DNA of 64,000 nucleotides from Caenorhabditis remanei (Eukaryota > Nematoda > Chromadorea > Rhabditida > Rhabditidae), in the NCBI RefSeq assembly GCF_010183535.1, contig NC_071330.1:7731717-7795716 (forward strand), given 5' to 3'. Below the pieces are notes generated by a model, which saw only the letters and a program-made list of their open reading frames with translations, made no database searches and was not told the origin of the DNA. This document shows, piece by piece, positions 1 to 11,470 of the stretch; position 1 is the first letter of the stretch; each line of letters opens with the position of its first letter. A program made the position numbers and the translations under genes.

Positions 1-951
1 TCAGGAAATAAAACAATATCCCCTTGAAAGAATTTTCCTTGTTCTTCTGGATTCAGTACACTATCACGCATACGATTCCATGATTTCAGCTCTGGCGATT
101 CGACTCGTTGTTGAAGTTCCTGAAAAATGAATCAGTCGAATACGGGAAATTCTGTAAGATACCAACGCGTAATCGGATATTTCACCAGACAACACGATTT
201 TATGGCTTTTGTTGAAAATGACCTTCTAAGAAATTACATATATTTTTTTAGAATTCGACAGTTATCACTTCGGAAGGTTAGCTCTACTTGAAGGGTGCTT
301 ACAAAAAACAATTCCAACTAGAAGCCATCTAAAATGCAGTAATCTAGTTCCTGCTCTCAATCTCTGTTCTTGAAATCAATAAATTATCCGTTTTTATCAC
401 TATCTATCCGATTGGTCAATGAATCAACACACTTCAACTGCCTTTTTGTCATTTTCATCAGTAGCAGCAACAGCATAAACGTCTTCGTTTCCCCCCATAC
501 ATTCATTTATCACTGGCCCCAAATGTGTCTCGAGAATCAAAATGAATAAGGAAAAGAAGGAGATGAAGAAATGGAAACCTGTTTGAATGCGGTTAGAGAA
601 TCACTCAATCAGTACATAGAAAACTAAGAATTGAAGGAGAAATCGAGAAAAAGAGATGGATTGAAACCGTGTCGAGACAGAAACAAGAGGATCATGACCA
701 CCTTTTTCGTCGGGAAATTAAATAAAAAACGAATCAATACATACCTCGGGATGCTTCTCATCAGCCAATTTATTCAGTTTATCCATATAATAATCAACGA
801 CTTTCTGATCTTCTTCCGACATCATTCTTCGTTTTCGAACTCCGGGAGTTGATGCGGGAGGTCCTTCTTCGTCTTGATTTGAAAGATCTCGGAGGGAATG
901 AGCAGTACATAATGACAGTAATCCAAATAATAAAAATACGTGTTTGTACAT
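1..951 (-). CDS. dpy-31: Astacin metalloprotease (NAS family), 5' part only
   Basis: Two exons are visible, 745-951 and 119 down to 1; the gene runs off the window. The translation starts with a signal peptide (MYKHVFLLFGLLSLCTAHS), has a basic run GVRKRR near residues 37-42 and an acidic, helical prodomain. It ends in GKFFQGDIVLFP, which matches the end of astacin prodomains, where the FxGDI aspartate blocks the catalytic zinc. The protease domain itself lies outside the window. Astacins of this class are secreted zinc proteases; NAS-35/DPY-31 is a procollagen C-proteinase needed for cuticle formation. Membership in the astacin family rests on the prodomain motif. The name dpy-31 rests on remembered synteny with pfd-5 (both on C. 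elegans cosmid R151) and is less certain. Confidence 0.65.
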
Positions 952-3900
952 ACTGAAAAATGGATTTTTTTAAAATATAAGTTTTAGAAAGAAGCATAGA
1001 AAAGAGATGATAAATATGAGCGTCTTGTGAACATCATCTGAGAACAGATGCATAATTTCATGGCCTTCAGGGCATGGAACGCCTGAAAGGAAACACAAGG
1101 TTGCAATTATAAATAATTGAAGCCTTGAATATACGAAAAAGTACTGGAACAGGTGGCATCATCAGCTAATGGAGTGAAAAGGAGGGAAGAAATTGAGAGA
1201 AGTGGAAGAAGTGAAGAACTTTTCCCGATTTATTTTTGAAGTAAAGAGGAAGTTGGAAACCAGGGGTTCAAACACGAATATTATTGTTTTGTTTTTTCAA
1301 AACGAGACGTTAGTTTAACTTTGAAAGTAATTTACTTATTATGCCAATAATTGTGAGATTAGCTTGAATTAAAAATATAGAGTTGAATTCAGAGTTCTCT
1401 AATGATCAGGCTTATTGATAGGATAAAACCTAATTGATTCCTTGGTCAATCATGGTATTAGATCAAAGTAGCTCCAGATTGCATTCACTCAATGTCTTTC
1501 AATTCTCCACGGTTTTTCTTGTATTCCCAATTCCCACAATTGCTTCCATAAATCTCAAAACTGTATCGTATACAATGATTATAATTGTTTATTTGTTTAG
1601 AGTGTTACCTAATTGAGTACTAGCTAACAACCTGAACACAAAAGATGCAAATTAAAAGAGAAAATAGAATAAGTGAGACACTTGATGTCCGAATGGTATA
1701 TGCAATGGCTATGTAAAGAGAAAATGAAGAAGGAGGAGACTTGTTTATATCTCTAAAGTCTCTCTATATTCTCTTCTTTTTTCCACCCACTTTTGTAGAA
1801 GATAGAAGAATACAGAAGGAGATGAAGAGAAGACGTAAATGAAAAAGAAAAGTAGAAAAGACTATGAAGATGACAATTGAAGAGGAGAATGAGAAGAGGA
1901 AAAACTTGACCTGAATGAGAAAGAGAGAAAAGGGAAAGGTGTGAAGAAGGGGAATAAGAAGCCGATGAAGGGCATGTAACTGGTATACATATGTATGTAT
2001 CATTAAATTTAATTGATAATTAAACAATTTGTTTCAATTCGATAAGATTAAAATGTTGGGAGGAACGGTATGATGCAAAATGGAAGCGAGAAACGAGTTG
2101 GTTTGACGAAGAAGAGGTTGAAGATGAAGTGGATCATTGGGTCTGATGATCTGACTTACGAGTTGGATCCTTCAATTTATGGTGATGAGTTTTATAGCAG
2201 AGTACGGGATCAGCTCGTTTGAATGATATGAATGAGCCACTGTGAGTAAAAGTCGGAGGACCATAGATGTTACGCGCTCAAAAATTCTTGAATGTAAGAT
2301 CCATTTTCTACAGTTCTACAGGCACCAAAACCTCTCCCAAACAAGAGCTATCTTATTCAAATTTACTACAAATTATATCGTTCTAGCAATCGTTCTACGA
2401 ATAATCGACCATTTGAACATACATGACTTTTCTCCGATTTCTTATCAACTTTATCAGTCATCTGAGAACGAGATTATACGTCTAGTTTTCAAAAAAGTTT
2501 TCATCAATCTAAGTTCATTTTGAGATTCTTCACAAAAAATTGTATTCTATCGTGTAGGTCTATTCTTTCTTCTTTGTTTGATTGATATTATCAATAACAT
2601 TGACACTTGGTTTAGCAGATACCGTAACCTTAATGATTACACTCCTCTTGCCAGGAACTACATTATTATGTAGGACACTTGCAAGAACTTCCATAAAAGT
2701 TCATTTAATTTCACAGATCAGAAGAATGCCCTCTATTACCGTAACCATGGCATAAATCTTTTGAAGACCTGTTAAATGGTAAAAACAAACATTGTTTTTT
2801 CGAATGATAACAGATACAGGTGTGATGACTGAAAACTCGATTAATCATCAGAGATCAAAAATAGTTCGGTCCAATCAATTCATGACAGCTTCATTCTTTT
2901 CTGACACAAAAGTGACCAGTTTCTATCAAAAGTCATTTGATAAAAAGTACATTTTACAGATCAATTCAACAAAGAAATAATACTAAAGGTCACTCAAAGA
3001 TCAGAAGAATCTCTGATGACGTCACAAGGAACAAATGAATGTTTTGTTTGAATATATTCACGTGGATTCATACATTTATATATCATGTGAATACCTTCGT
3101 ATCTTTATTCTCTATTTGAATAACAATGGGCGGGGTTTGCGATCTTTAGAGATTCTTCCGCAGTGTGTGATCAACGTCATTTGCCCGACTATCTTTAGAG
3201 TTGATAGACTGAGAAATGATTGATAAGTTTCCAAAAATAGGAACAAGTGATCAGAACTAGTGTTAATGAGACGAAGATAGACAATCTTTGAAGAAGAAAA
3301 GTGACTTTTAAAGTGTCTCGTTTCTGTTCTCTCATTTGAGAAGATGAGAGAAAACTGAATGATAAAAGAGAAAGATATAGAATGGTTAGAAAACAATTTT
3401 TGATTCGAGAAGGTTCCTGTATAAAAAGAGAAAAAGATCATATTGAACTTTGGGATAAACACATAAAACGTGATAGTGTTCAGTTCATTGTACAGATGAA
3501 CTTTTAAGAATCCCCCTAGTGATCTGAATTACGTATTCTACCTCATGTTATGTTGTTTTCTTAGATCTTAGCCAAGTATCAGAAACATCAATAAACACAA
3601 TTTAGAATCAAAGCTAAACTGAAATAATTGAAGGAACTCGCTTTTCCTATAGTTCCATTTCGGTGAATCAGCTTTGGAAGATATTGTATTCTGCAATATT
3701 TTCGAATTAAATCATCCTCCACGTGTCCATTTTTCTGAATGTTGTTTGATTTTTGAACTGATCTAAACGATTTCTATCATTCTTCAGAATACATGAAACG
3801 GAAATTCAACCCTCAAAAAGGATTTTATGAGTCAACAAAACGAAAGAAAATTGGGGGAATACCCTTGAAGAAGTGGAAGGAGATGACGTCTATATAACAA

Positions 3901-4357
3901 GGAATCAAGAAATTGAAAAAGAGAAAACTGACGTTTTGTCGGGGGAAAATGATCTTTAAATTTGAAAACGTACATTACAGACAATGTAATGATAGGGAAT
4001 TTCGAAACCATCATCTTCCAAAAAAAAAAAGTAAAAAAAAGTAAACGAGACCTTCATTGAATCGGGGAAGTATTGAAAATGCATATCTTCCGAAACTGGC
4101 TCATTTGTTCGGTTGGGTGGTAAAGAGTATATAAGCTCCTTATTAGTAGGATCCTATATAGAAGAATAGATTTCCAGCAAAAACCCCGTTGAATGCAACT
4201 TTTGGTCATATTTGGGATTTTTCAAACAGAATTCTGCAGAAAACAAAAAGTTGGCTTATTTTCAGCTTATCAGCCTATTTTTTTCCTTAAAAAAATATTT
4301 TACAATTGAGAAATTCATATAAACTGCTTTTCAATTTCATTGTCTGCATGCATGCAT
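952..4357. other. Long non-coding stretch upstream of the astacin gene
   Basis: About 3.4 kb without a conv convincing gene. It is AT-rich with purine or pyrimidine tracts (for example 1790-1930) that create long but low-complexity frames. It should hold the promoter and any 5' exon of the astacin gene. I see no RNA gene or clear repeat in it. Confidence 0.5.
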
Positions 4358-4692
4358 CTGCAGCCACAGGGTCTAGGTGTGAGTAGTGAAATCGTATGCG
4401 CTCCGCTAGACATTGGCGGTAAATTCAAATTTTAATTTTTTTAATTCGCTGTTTCACTGTGGCACTTTGATACGCAGCTTAATCGACCACTTTTTGAGCC
4501 GATTTATGTCTGTTTTCCCGCATTTTCAGTCAGTTTTTCGACCGTCGCGCGTCTTTTCGAGATCAATTCTATTGAAAAAATAGATAAAATTTTTAAATAT
4601 AAAAATTATTTTGAATTTCGCGCTAAAATTTCAGCTGATTTCATCGGAGCGCGTTTATTTTCACTACTCATCCTGAGACCCTGTGGCTGCAG
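4358..4692. repeat. MITE-like element with about 50-bp terminal inverted repeats
   Basis: The left end at 4358 begins CTGCAGCCACAGGGTCT and the right end at 4692 is its reverse complement (AGACCCTGTGGCTGCAG allowing one base). The similarity continues inward through GAGTAGTGAAA and GCGCTCCG, giving imperfect arms of about 50 bp around an AT-rich centre. There is no open reading frame, so it reads as a non-autonomous DNA element. The target duplication is short or absent: only AT flanks both ends. Confidence 0.6.
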
Positions 4693-5019
4693 ATCGGCTG
4701 TTCCAATTTCTCAGCGATTTCAATTCAGGAAACGGCGGCGAAACGATTTCGAATCGGCGGCGGACTTGCGGCGTAACGTACATACACCCGCGTTTCCTGA
4801 TTTCATCGCCGCCGTTTCCTGAATTCAGTAGAGCGCACTTACTTACTTTTGCGTTTCTTTAATAGCTTCAGCTAGCATTCAACCCGATTCAACATTAGAA
4901 GCTATGTTTATATCAAATTTATTGTTAATTTTAACAATTATAACAACCAATGAGAGAAAAATGAAACACTACAACAACAGTTATAAGGAATTTTGGAGAG
5001 AAAAAAGAAAACGAATTAA

Positions 5020-5740
5020 TTAATGTGGAGAATTGGAGCCTGGGCCATCCGAATCCATTGAGCTGTTCGTCTCGGCAGTTTCTGCATTCTTGATGAAGTC
5101 CATTTTTACTACTTTCTTTCCTTCCAACAGGTGCTCAGTCCGAGTCAAGGTAGATTGTCACAGTTCGTTCCTGAAAATTCATAACATTTTTGAAACAAAT
5201 CGGATACGAATGCTTTTACCTTACCATTCAAAGCTCTCTTGTCATTTTGCAATTCGTAGCTCTGGACTTGCAACCATTTCAGACCAAGTAACTCCAAGAG
5301 ATGTTCCCATCGTGACTGCAGTTCAGCTAATGTTTTCTGTAAAACACAAACTTATCAATAATCACAAAACTCTCCGTTGTCACCTGAATGTCTTCCGACG
5401 CATAGTGATCATCATTAACAAGACGATAAGTTTGTTTCCAGCCAGGAAACAGCTTTATGTTGTCCAATAACTTCTCCACATAATTTATTGAGACTTTTTT
5501 GAGTGCGAGTCAAATAGTCTGAACTGTGACGAAAGTTAATTGCCTCAGCGGTGTCGATGAACGCTTTGATGACTTGCTTGAACTCACTGGTAGATCTGAG
5601 TCAAAGTTACTACTTTTATTCTGAGAAAATCACCTGAGAAAAATGTTGGTTGGCCAGATTGAACTAGCAGCCGACGTTTCTCCAAAGCCTTCTCTTCGAA
5701 ATCGGGAAACTTTTTTTTGTAAACGCGGCGTCCCTAAAAT
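5020..5740 (-). pseudogene. Decayed gene fragment, possibly spectrin-repeat-like
   Basis: The minus strand has exon-like blocks with good splice signals but broken frames. Readable pieces include FPDFEEKALEKRRLLVQSGQ, FKQVIKAFIDTAEAINFRHS, LLDNIKLFPGWKQTYRLVND, LAELQSRWEHLLELLGLKWL and a tail ending DGPGSNSPH before a TAA at 5020-5022. Adjacent blocks sit in different frames: shifts occur near 5505 and 5145, and the first intron phase does not match. The helical RWEHLLEL...WLQVQ pattern resembles spectrin repeats, but I cannot name the parent gene. It lies inside the inverted-repeat-bounded segment 4710-6051. Sequencing error is an alternative explanation for the shifts. Confidence 0.45.
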
Positions 5741-5955
5741 ATACTTTTTTTTTCTTAATTCTTTTTAAAAATAAACCGCAATTCCTCGAACGATGTTTTT
5801 GTCTGGAAATTTCGTATCAGCATTTAATCAATCAGATCTGAAAATACAACTTCGCGAAATATTTCGCAATTCCACGCGCCCTATGTTTTTTTATTTGTCC
5901 CCGTTTCCTGAAAAAATTTCCTTTCGCCCCCGTTTCGACGGGACGGTCCAAGAAG

Positions 5956-5965
5956 TGGTCTCGCA
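5956..5965 (+). promoter_or_regulatory. Shared promoter motif TGGTCTCGCA upstream of pfd-5
   Basis: TGGTCTCGCA lies 286 bp before the pfd-5 ATG. The same 10-mer, allowing A or C at the end, lies at nearly the same distance upstream of rps-21 and rps-14. The copy here falls within repeat-derived sequence. Confidence 0.4.
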
Positions 5966-6241
5966 ACGATTGAAAATTTTCTAACAGCGGTTCGCCGGCG
6001 TTTCCTGAAAAGCCTGTGTTTGCCGCCGTTTCCTGAATTGAAATCGCTGAGTTTGAGTTTCCGCCAACAGTGGCCGTGGCCGTGGCCACTGTCATTTTTC
6101 GGTCACCAATATAATTCGAGAATTTTTCGTCTCATTTTAACATTTTTCACTGCTTCTAGTGAATTTTAGTGTTTTTGAAAACATTTTCAGTACATTATAA
6201 TTATACTCGCTTAATTCGAAATAAAGTCTATGTCTTTCAGA

Positions 6242-6865
6242 ATGGCCGAAGAACCAAAAGGTGTACCGCTGGCAGACCTTAGTTTGCAACAGCTTGGAGA
6301 ACTTCAAAAGAATTGCGAGCAGGAGTTGACTTTCTTTCAAGAGTCTTTCAATGCCCTGAAGGTTTCGTTGAAAATCTTAAAATTTATCCTGCTTCAAAGC
6401 GATTCTTCTTGCAGGGTCTGCTTTCTCGAAATGAAAAGAGTGTATCCGCTTTGGACGACGTCAAAGTAGCTACTACCGGACACACCGCTCTAATTCCACT
6501 CTCAGAATCGGTTCGTTTGTTTTAACTGCAACTATATTTCATTTTCATAAATATAAACGCTTTTAGTTGTACATCCGTGCAGAACTTTCGGACCCATCAA
6601 AACATATGGTTGAAATTGGAACCGGTTATTTCGTGGAGTTGGAACGCGAGAAAGCTAAAGCTATTTTTGATCGGAAGAAAGAGCATATTTCAAAGCAGGT
6701 ATTGTTTTTACAAATAAATCTTCAATTTAGTCCATGTCATGAATAAATTTCCAGATCGAGACAGTTGAGGGAATTCTGAAGGAGAAGAGGCGAACTCGCG
6801 CTTACATTTCAGATGCCTTCCAAACCAAAGTTCAAGCCCAACTCGCAACAATGAATACCCAGTAA
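6242..6865 (+). CDS. pfd-5: Prefoldin subunit 5
   Basis: Four exons, 6242-6361, 6415-6510, 6567-6698 and 6755-6865, encode 152 residues, the usual length for this subunit. Prefoldin is a cytosolic hexamer that captures unfolded actin and tubulin and hands them to the CCT chaperonin; subunit 5 is one of the two alpha-type subunits. The N- and C-terminal thirds are helical heptad sequence (the coiled-coil tentacles) around a central part containing VEIGTGYFVE, typical of alpha prefoldins. The ATG follows TTTCAG by one base, so I take it as a spliced-leader acceptor and do not use the in-frame ATG at 6230. exos-9 starts 238 bp downstream on the same strand, which suggests an operon. Confidence 0.92.
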
Positions 6866-7103
6866 AAATGCATCTACGGAAAATCTCTCCAAAAATCTCT
6901 TAATACGACACTCGTTCTTCTCCGATTGTTTCCTACTTTTCACGCTTGCATGTTTCAATAATGAATTTTGACTTTTTGCTTCAACATCATATATTTTTTC
7001 ACTCAATGCGTTTTCAGCGTTTTATCTATTTCAGTTTGTAACATCTTCTTTTATTTTTCTTTTTGAAAGATTGCAATTCGTAAATCTGAATATTTTAGCA
7101 GGA

Positions 7104-8994
7104 ATGAGGGTGCCACCGCTAACGATATGCGAAAAAGCTGTTATTTTGGAAGCTTTAAGAAGTGGGAAGGTTAGAAATACTTGTAAAAAATACATAACTT
7201 TTAGTTGCTCTTATTTACAGCGGTTCGATTTCCGAAGCTTGGAAGAGTTTCGCGATGTTAAACTCGTTGTTGGATCAGAAGTGGGAACCGCGATTTGCAC
7301 AATTGGAAACACGAAGTACGTTAAACAATGGGATATTCTAATTTACCGTTTATTGCAGAGTGATGGCTGCAGTTAGTGCTCAAATTGCTGAACCATCGTC
7401 AATGCGTCCAAATAAAGGAGTTATTAATATCGATGTTGACTTGAGCCCGATGGCGAACGTCGGTCAGTTAATTCGATTTTTTTCAGCTTGAGGTATTAAA
7501 AAAATGTTATTCAGCTAACGAGCACGACCGTCTTGGAAGCAAAGGTATGGAGTTGATTCGATTGCTGGAACTCATTATCCGAGATTCAAGATGTATTGAT
7601 GTTGAAGTTAGATTTCCCCGAATTTGAATGTTCCCTATTCATTGTTTTTTGTAGTCTCTTTGCATTCGTGCTGGATCGGAAATCTGGAAAGTTCGTGTTG
7701 ATGTTCGCATTCTGGATGAAGACGGCAGTCTTCTCGATTGTGCTTGTCTCGCAGCAATCACAGCACTACAACATTTCAAGAGGCCAAATGTGTCATTGGA
7801 AGCTCATCACACTCTCATCGTAAGTTCAGGATGAATCGTATTGAAAAAAACATAATTTTAGTACTCTGAATATGAGAAAGCCCCCGTTCCCCTGAACATC
7901 TACCATATGCCGATTTGTACAACTATAGGGTTGCTTGATAAAGGGTGAGTTTCATCAATAAGTTCTGTTTTCATAGCTCTAGTGTTTCAGGCAAATGGTT
8001 GTGATTGATCCAACTGAAAAAGAAGCGGCATGTCTCGATGGTTCAATAGTTGTAGCATGTAACAAACGTCGGGAAGTATGTGCTCTCCATCAAAGCACAA
8101 ATCTCGTGTTGACGACGAAGCAGGTAATTAATATCAAGTTTCTCCATTTTTCAGTTTATTTCGACAATATTGTCGCAACAAAAAAGTTCCGACATTTTTT
8201 CCCCCTCGGTGTTTGCGGACTCAAGCCAAAATTTGATAATTTTTGATAGCTTGAGTCCGCAAACACCGACGAGGAAAAAATGTCGGAACTTTTTTATTTC
8301 GATAATAATCGTCATGATAATTATTCTAAATTACAGATCGAGCGATGTGTGAAGCTGGCAATGGCTCGAGCTGAGGCTCTCACAGCAGTCGTCAGTTCTA
8401 TCATCAAGGAAGATCGCCAGGAGAGGTAACACTCCTTTTTTAAAAACTTACAATTTTCAATTATTTTTAAGAAGTGCTTTCAAGCGCCCCGATGGTTTTG
8501 CCATTACCACTCCTTCACTCATTCTCACTACGGGAACAGCAGCTTCTCGTCAGATAAAGGCTCCAGTAACCAAAAGAGAGCCAGAATCTTCGCAAAGAAG
8601 CCTTTATCAACCAAGTGTGATTATCAATGAAAATCCTTTGAGTGTCGGATCAGTTAAACAAGAAGAAGTAGACGAGGACGAACTGCTCGCTGAACAACTC
8701 ACTACTATCCAGAACAGTGTTGGTCAAGTGGCGGTTACTGACAATCAAAATACCGTTATGTCTAATCGAAAAGTACGTAGTTCACTTTATTATTATTATT
8801 ATTCATCAAGTTGAAATTTTCAGCGTGAAGTAGAAGAGGTGAACAATCTTCTGGAAGGGTTGGACGATAGCGAAGAAGAGGAAGAGATTCAAACAATGAC
8901 ATTAGGTCCCTCAGAACCAGTAGTAAATACAAAAATGGTTGTGGAAGAAGAAGCACCTCCGATTGGTCTGGTGAAGAGAAAAAAGAAGAAGTAG
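7104..8994 (+). CDS. exos-9: Exosome core subunit Rrp45/EXOSC9 (RNase PH fold)
   Basis: Ten exons: 7104-7169, 7221-7315, 7359-7462, 7515-7606, 7655-7819, 7862-7944, 7991-8123, 8337-8425, 8472-8772 and 8824-8994. The first two-thirds is an RNase PH domain (GKRFDFRSLEEFRDV, INIDVDLSPMAN, DVRILDEDGSLLDCA). The last third is acidic and ends in basic PIGLVKRKKKK, as in Rrp45 proteins. This subunit belongs to the catalytically inert nine-member ring that channels RNA for 3'-to-5' decay and rRNA processing in nucleus and cytoplasm. It follows pfd-5 by 238 bp, and a TTTTAG acceptor precedes the ATG, so it is probably the second operon gene and trans-spliced. Intron 7 carries a 116-bp foldback. A polyadenylation signal AATAAA lies near 9087. 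Confidence 0.93.
8180..8295. repeat. Foldback element in exos-9 intron 7
   Basis: Two 47-bp arms (8180-8226 and 8249-8295) are reverse complements with about two mismatches around a loop of 22 bp. It is a near-perfect hairpin inside the only long intron of exos-9, with no obvious target duplication. It fits a small palindromic repeat; a hairpin RNA gene is possible but unsupported. Confidence 0.75.
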
Positions 8995-9177
8995 TTCAAA
9001 ATTTGACTTTTTTGTTCATTTAACTATTTCCCATTTGTTGTTTCTGTTTCTGTTTTGTGATTTCCAAGTTTCACTATTGTTTCTTCAATAAAAGGTATTC
9101 TATTTTCAGTCCAGGAAAGAATTTACAAATTGAAAGCTTCCTTGAGAAATCTTCTAAAAAATTTCACAGAGAATACG

Positions 9178-9218
9178 TCTAGAGTTTCCGGGAAAAGTCT
9201 AGAGCATTCTAGAAAGAA
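9178..9218 (+). promoter_or_regulatory. Distal heat-shock-element cluster of hsp-70
   Basis: TTTCCGGGAAAAG and CATTCTAGAAAG contain inverted nTTCn/nGAAn blocks, the HSF-1 recognition unit, about 250 bp upstream of the hsp-70 ATG. Confidence 0.55.
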
Positions 9219-9251
9219 AAGGGCGGAGAAGGAGGCAGTGTTGCTATCTGA

Positions 9252-9263
9252 AGAGACGCAGAC
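9252..9263. promoter_or_regulatory. AGAGACGCAGAC motif
   Basis: An exact 12-mer that recurs at 21357-21368 near the start of the YJU2 gene. Its core CTGCGTCTC on the other strand is a motif I remember as over-represented in nematode promoters. Its role here is unknown. Confidence 0.35.
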
Positions 9264-9329
9264 AATGCGGGGAAGAGGAAGCGAGGAAGAAGAAGAGAAT
9301 ATGAGAAACGAGAGGGAGAAAAAGTTCAT

Positions 9330-9372
9330 GAATATTCCAGAATATTCCAGAATACTCCAGAATCTTCAATTC
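9330..9372 (+). promoter_or_regulatory. Heat-shock element array of hsp-70
   Basis: A 10-bp phased array of AATATTCCAG, AATATTCCAG, AATACTCCAG and AATCTTC gives at least seven alternating nGAAn/nTTCn units. This is a high-affinity HSF-1 trimer array. It lies directly upstream of the TATA box. Confidence 0.92.
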
Positions 9373-9380
9373 AGAAAGTA

Positions 9381-9387
9381 TATAAAG
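9381..9387 (+). promoter_or_regulatory. TATA box of hsp-70
   Basis: TATAAAG lies about 70 bp before the ATG and 9 bp after the heat-shock array, the compact layout of a heat-inducible promoter. Confidence 0.85.
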
Positions 9388-9449
9388 CGGATCATAAGGA
9401 AGGATGTTACCCTCAGAAGAATTTAATTCTACTGCTCTCACTACAAACA

Positions 9450-11470
9450 ATGTCTTCATGCAAAGCTATTGGAATCGACCTTGGAACCACATATTCATGT
9501 GTTGGAGTCTACCAAAATGGAAAGGTAAGTATTTTATCAATATCCGTAGTACCATTATCTAACTCAATTTTTTTCAGGTTGAAATCCTTGCCAACTCCGA
9601 AGGAAACAAGACGACACCATCTTATGTGGCATTCACTGACACTGAACGACTCGTTGGAGATTCTGCAAAAGATCAAGCTGCACGGAATCCTGAGAATACG
9701 GTTTTCGATGCAAAACGACTGATTGGAAGACGTTTCGATGAGTCAGTTGTTCAAGAAGATTGTAAACATTGGCCGTTTACTGTGAAGGAAAAAAGTGGAA
9801 AACCAGTGGTTGAAGTTGAAGTGAAAGGAGAAAAACGTCAGTTCAATCCGGAAGAAGTCTCAGCAATGGTACTTCAGAAGATGAAGGAAACTGCTGAAAA
9901 ATATCTTGGGCATCCTGTCAAAGATGCTGTGATCACTGTTCCTGCTTACTTCAACGACAGTCAACGACAAGCAACAAAAGATGCAGCTACAATTGCTGGA
10001 CTCAATGCCATCCGAATCATCAATGAACCAACTGCAGCTGCTCTCGCTTATGGATTGGACAAAGGAATTACCGAAGAAAAGAATGTTTTGATTTTTGATC
10101 TCGGAGGTGGTACTTTTGATGTATCAGTTCTCACAATTGCTGAAGGATCAATCTTTGAAGTCAAGTCAACTGCTGGTGATACTCATTTGGGAGGAGAAGA
10201 CTTCGATCAACGAATGCTTCAACATTTCATGAATGAATTCAAAAGGAAGACAGGAAAGGATATCTCACCGAATCCACGTGCCATTCGACGCCTTCGAACT
10301 GCTTGTGAACGGGCCAAGAGGACACTCTCTAGTTCATCGGAGGCAACTGTCGAAGTCGATTCGCTTTTCGAAGGAATTGATTTGTGCTCTCGAATTACAC
10401 GTGCTCGTTTTGAAGAATTATGTGCTGATCTGTTCCGTAAGACTCTTGAACCAGTTGAGAAGGCTCTCCGGGATTCGAAACTTGACAAATCAAAGATTGA
10501 TGAAGTCGTTTTGGTTGGAGGATCAACTCGTGTTCCAAAGATTCAAAAGATGCTCAAAGACTTTTTCAATGGAAAGGTAAGTTCTGAATTCTCGACTGAT
10601 GAATTTAATCTATTTAATAACTTACAGGAATTAAATTGTTCAATAAATCCGGATGAAGCTGTCGCATTTGGAGCTGCTGTCCAAGCAGCTGTACTTTCTG
10701 GAGTCAAAGACGACACAATCAAGGATGTATTGCTTGTCGATGTTGCACCATTGAGTCTTGGAATTGAAACTGCTGGAGGAGTTATGACTAGTATTATTGA
10801 TAGAAATACTACAATTCCAACAAAAGCTTCGAAAACTTTCACCACATATTCTGACAATCAAGCATCAGTTTCCGTTCAAGTCTATGAAGGAGAACGTGCA
10901 ATGACTCGTGATAATCACCGTCTTGGTACATTCGAACTCTCTGGAATTCCTCCTGCTCCACGTGGAGTTCCACAAATTGAAGTCACTTTCGATATCGATG
11001 CGAATGGAATTCTGAACGTATCCGCTGAAGACAAGTCAACCGGAAAATCGAATCGAATCACTATTCGAAATGAAAAGGGAAGATTGTCACAAGCTGATAT
11101 TGATCGTATGGTGAACGAAGCGAAGCAATTTGAGAAAGAAGATGCTGAACAGCGAGAACGAGTCAGTGCAAGAAATCAGTTAGAGGCATATGCATTCCAA
11201 GTGAAACAAGCAATTGATGAACATGGAGCAAAACTTGAATCTGAAGATGCGAAGCGTGCAAAGGATGCTGTTGATGAAACTTTGCGGTGGTTAGATGCAA
11301 ATTCATTGGCTGAAAAAGAAGAGATTGAAGCCAAAGACAAGGAATTGAAGTCAATCTGCCAGTCGATTATCACGAAGATGCATCAATCAGGACAGCAACC
11401 GTCATCTGGATGTGGAAACCAAGAGTCTTCTGGATTCAACTCTGGACCAACTGTCGAAGAAGTCGATTAA
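9450..11470 (+). CDS. hsp-70: Cytosolic heat-inducible HSP70 chaperone
   Basis: Three exons, 9450-9524, 9578-10576 and 10628-11470, encode 638 residues. All HSP70 signatures are present: [26 protein letters not shown] and [14 protein letters not shown] in the ATPase domain, then the substrate domain ([18 protein letters not shown]) and the helical lid. The C-terminus GPTVEEVD carries the cytosolic EEVD motif that binds TPR co-chaperones; there is no KDEL or organelle leader. It refolds or holds damaged proteins using ATP. Upstream heat-shock arrays and a TATA box mark it as stress-inducible, not the constitutive hsp-1 type. It starts only 455 bp after exos-9 but has its own promoter, so I do not place it in that operon. 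The polyadenylation signal is at 11688. Confidence 0.96.

Larger units (their letters stand above)
4710..6051. mobile_element. Inverted-repeat-bounded segment with GTTTCCTGA foldbacks
   Basis: A 30-bp sequence beginning CTCAGCGATTTCAATTCAGG at 4710-4739 returns as a perfect reverse complement at 6022-6051. Each end also carries local foldbacks built from CCGTTTCCTGA: 4721-4833 folds on itself, and further copies lie near 5900, 5999 and 6027. Between the ends lies a degenerate gene fragment on the minus strand. This could be one composite transposable element carrying a gene piece, or two separate copies of one repeat in opposite orientation. No transposase is visible. Confidence 0.5.

Noticed and set aside
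1764..2027. Long minus-strand open frame in the astacin upstream region
   Set aside because: It arises from a purine/pyrimidine-biased tract; composition is Phe/Leu/Ser-rich without family features or splice context.
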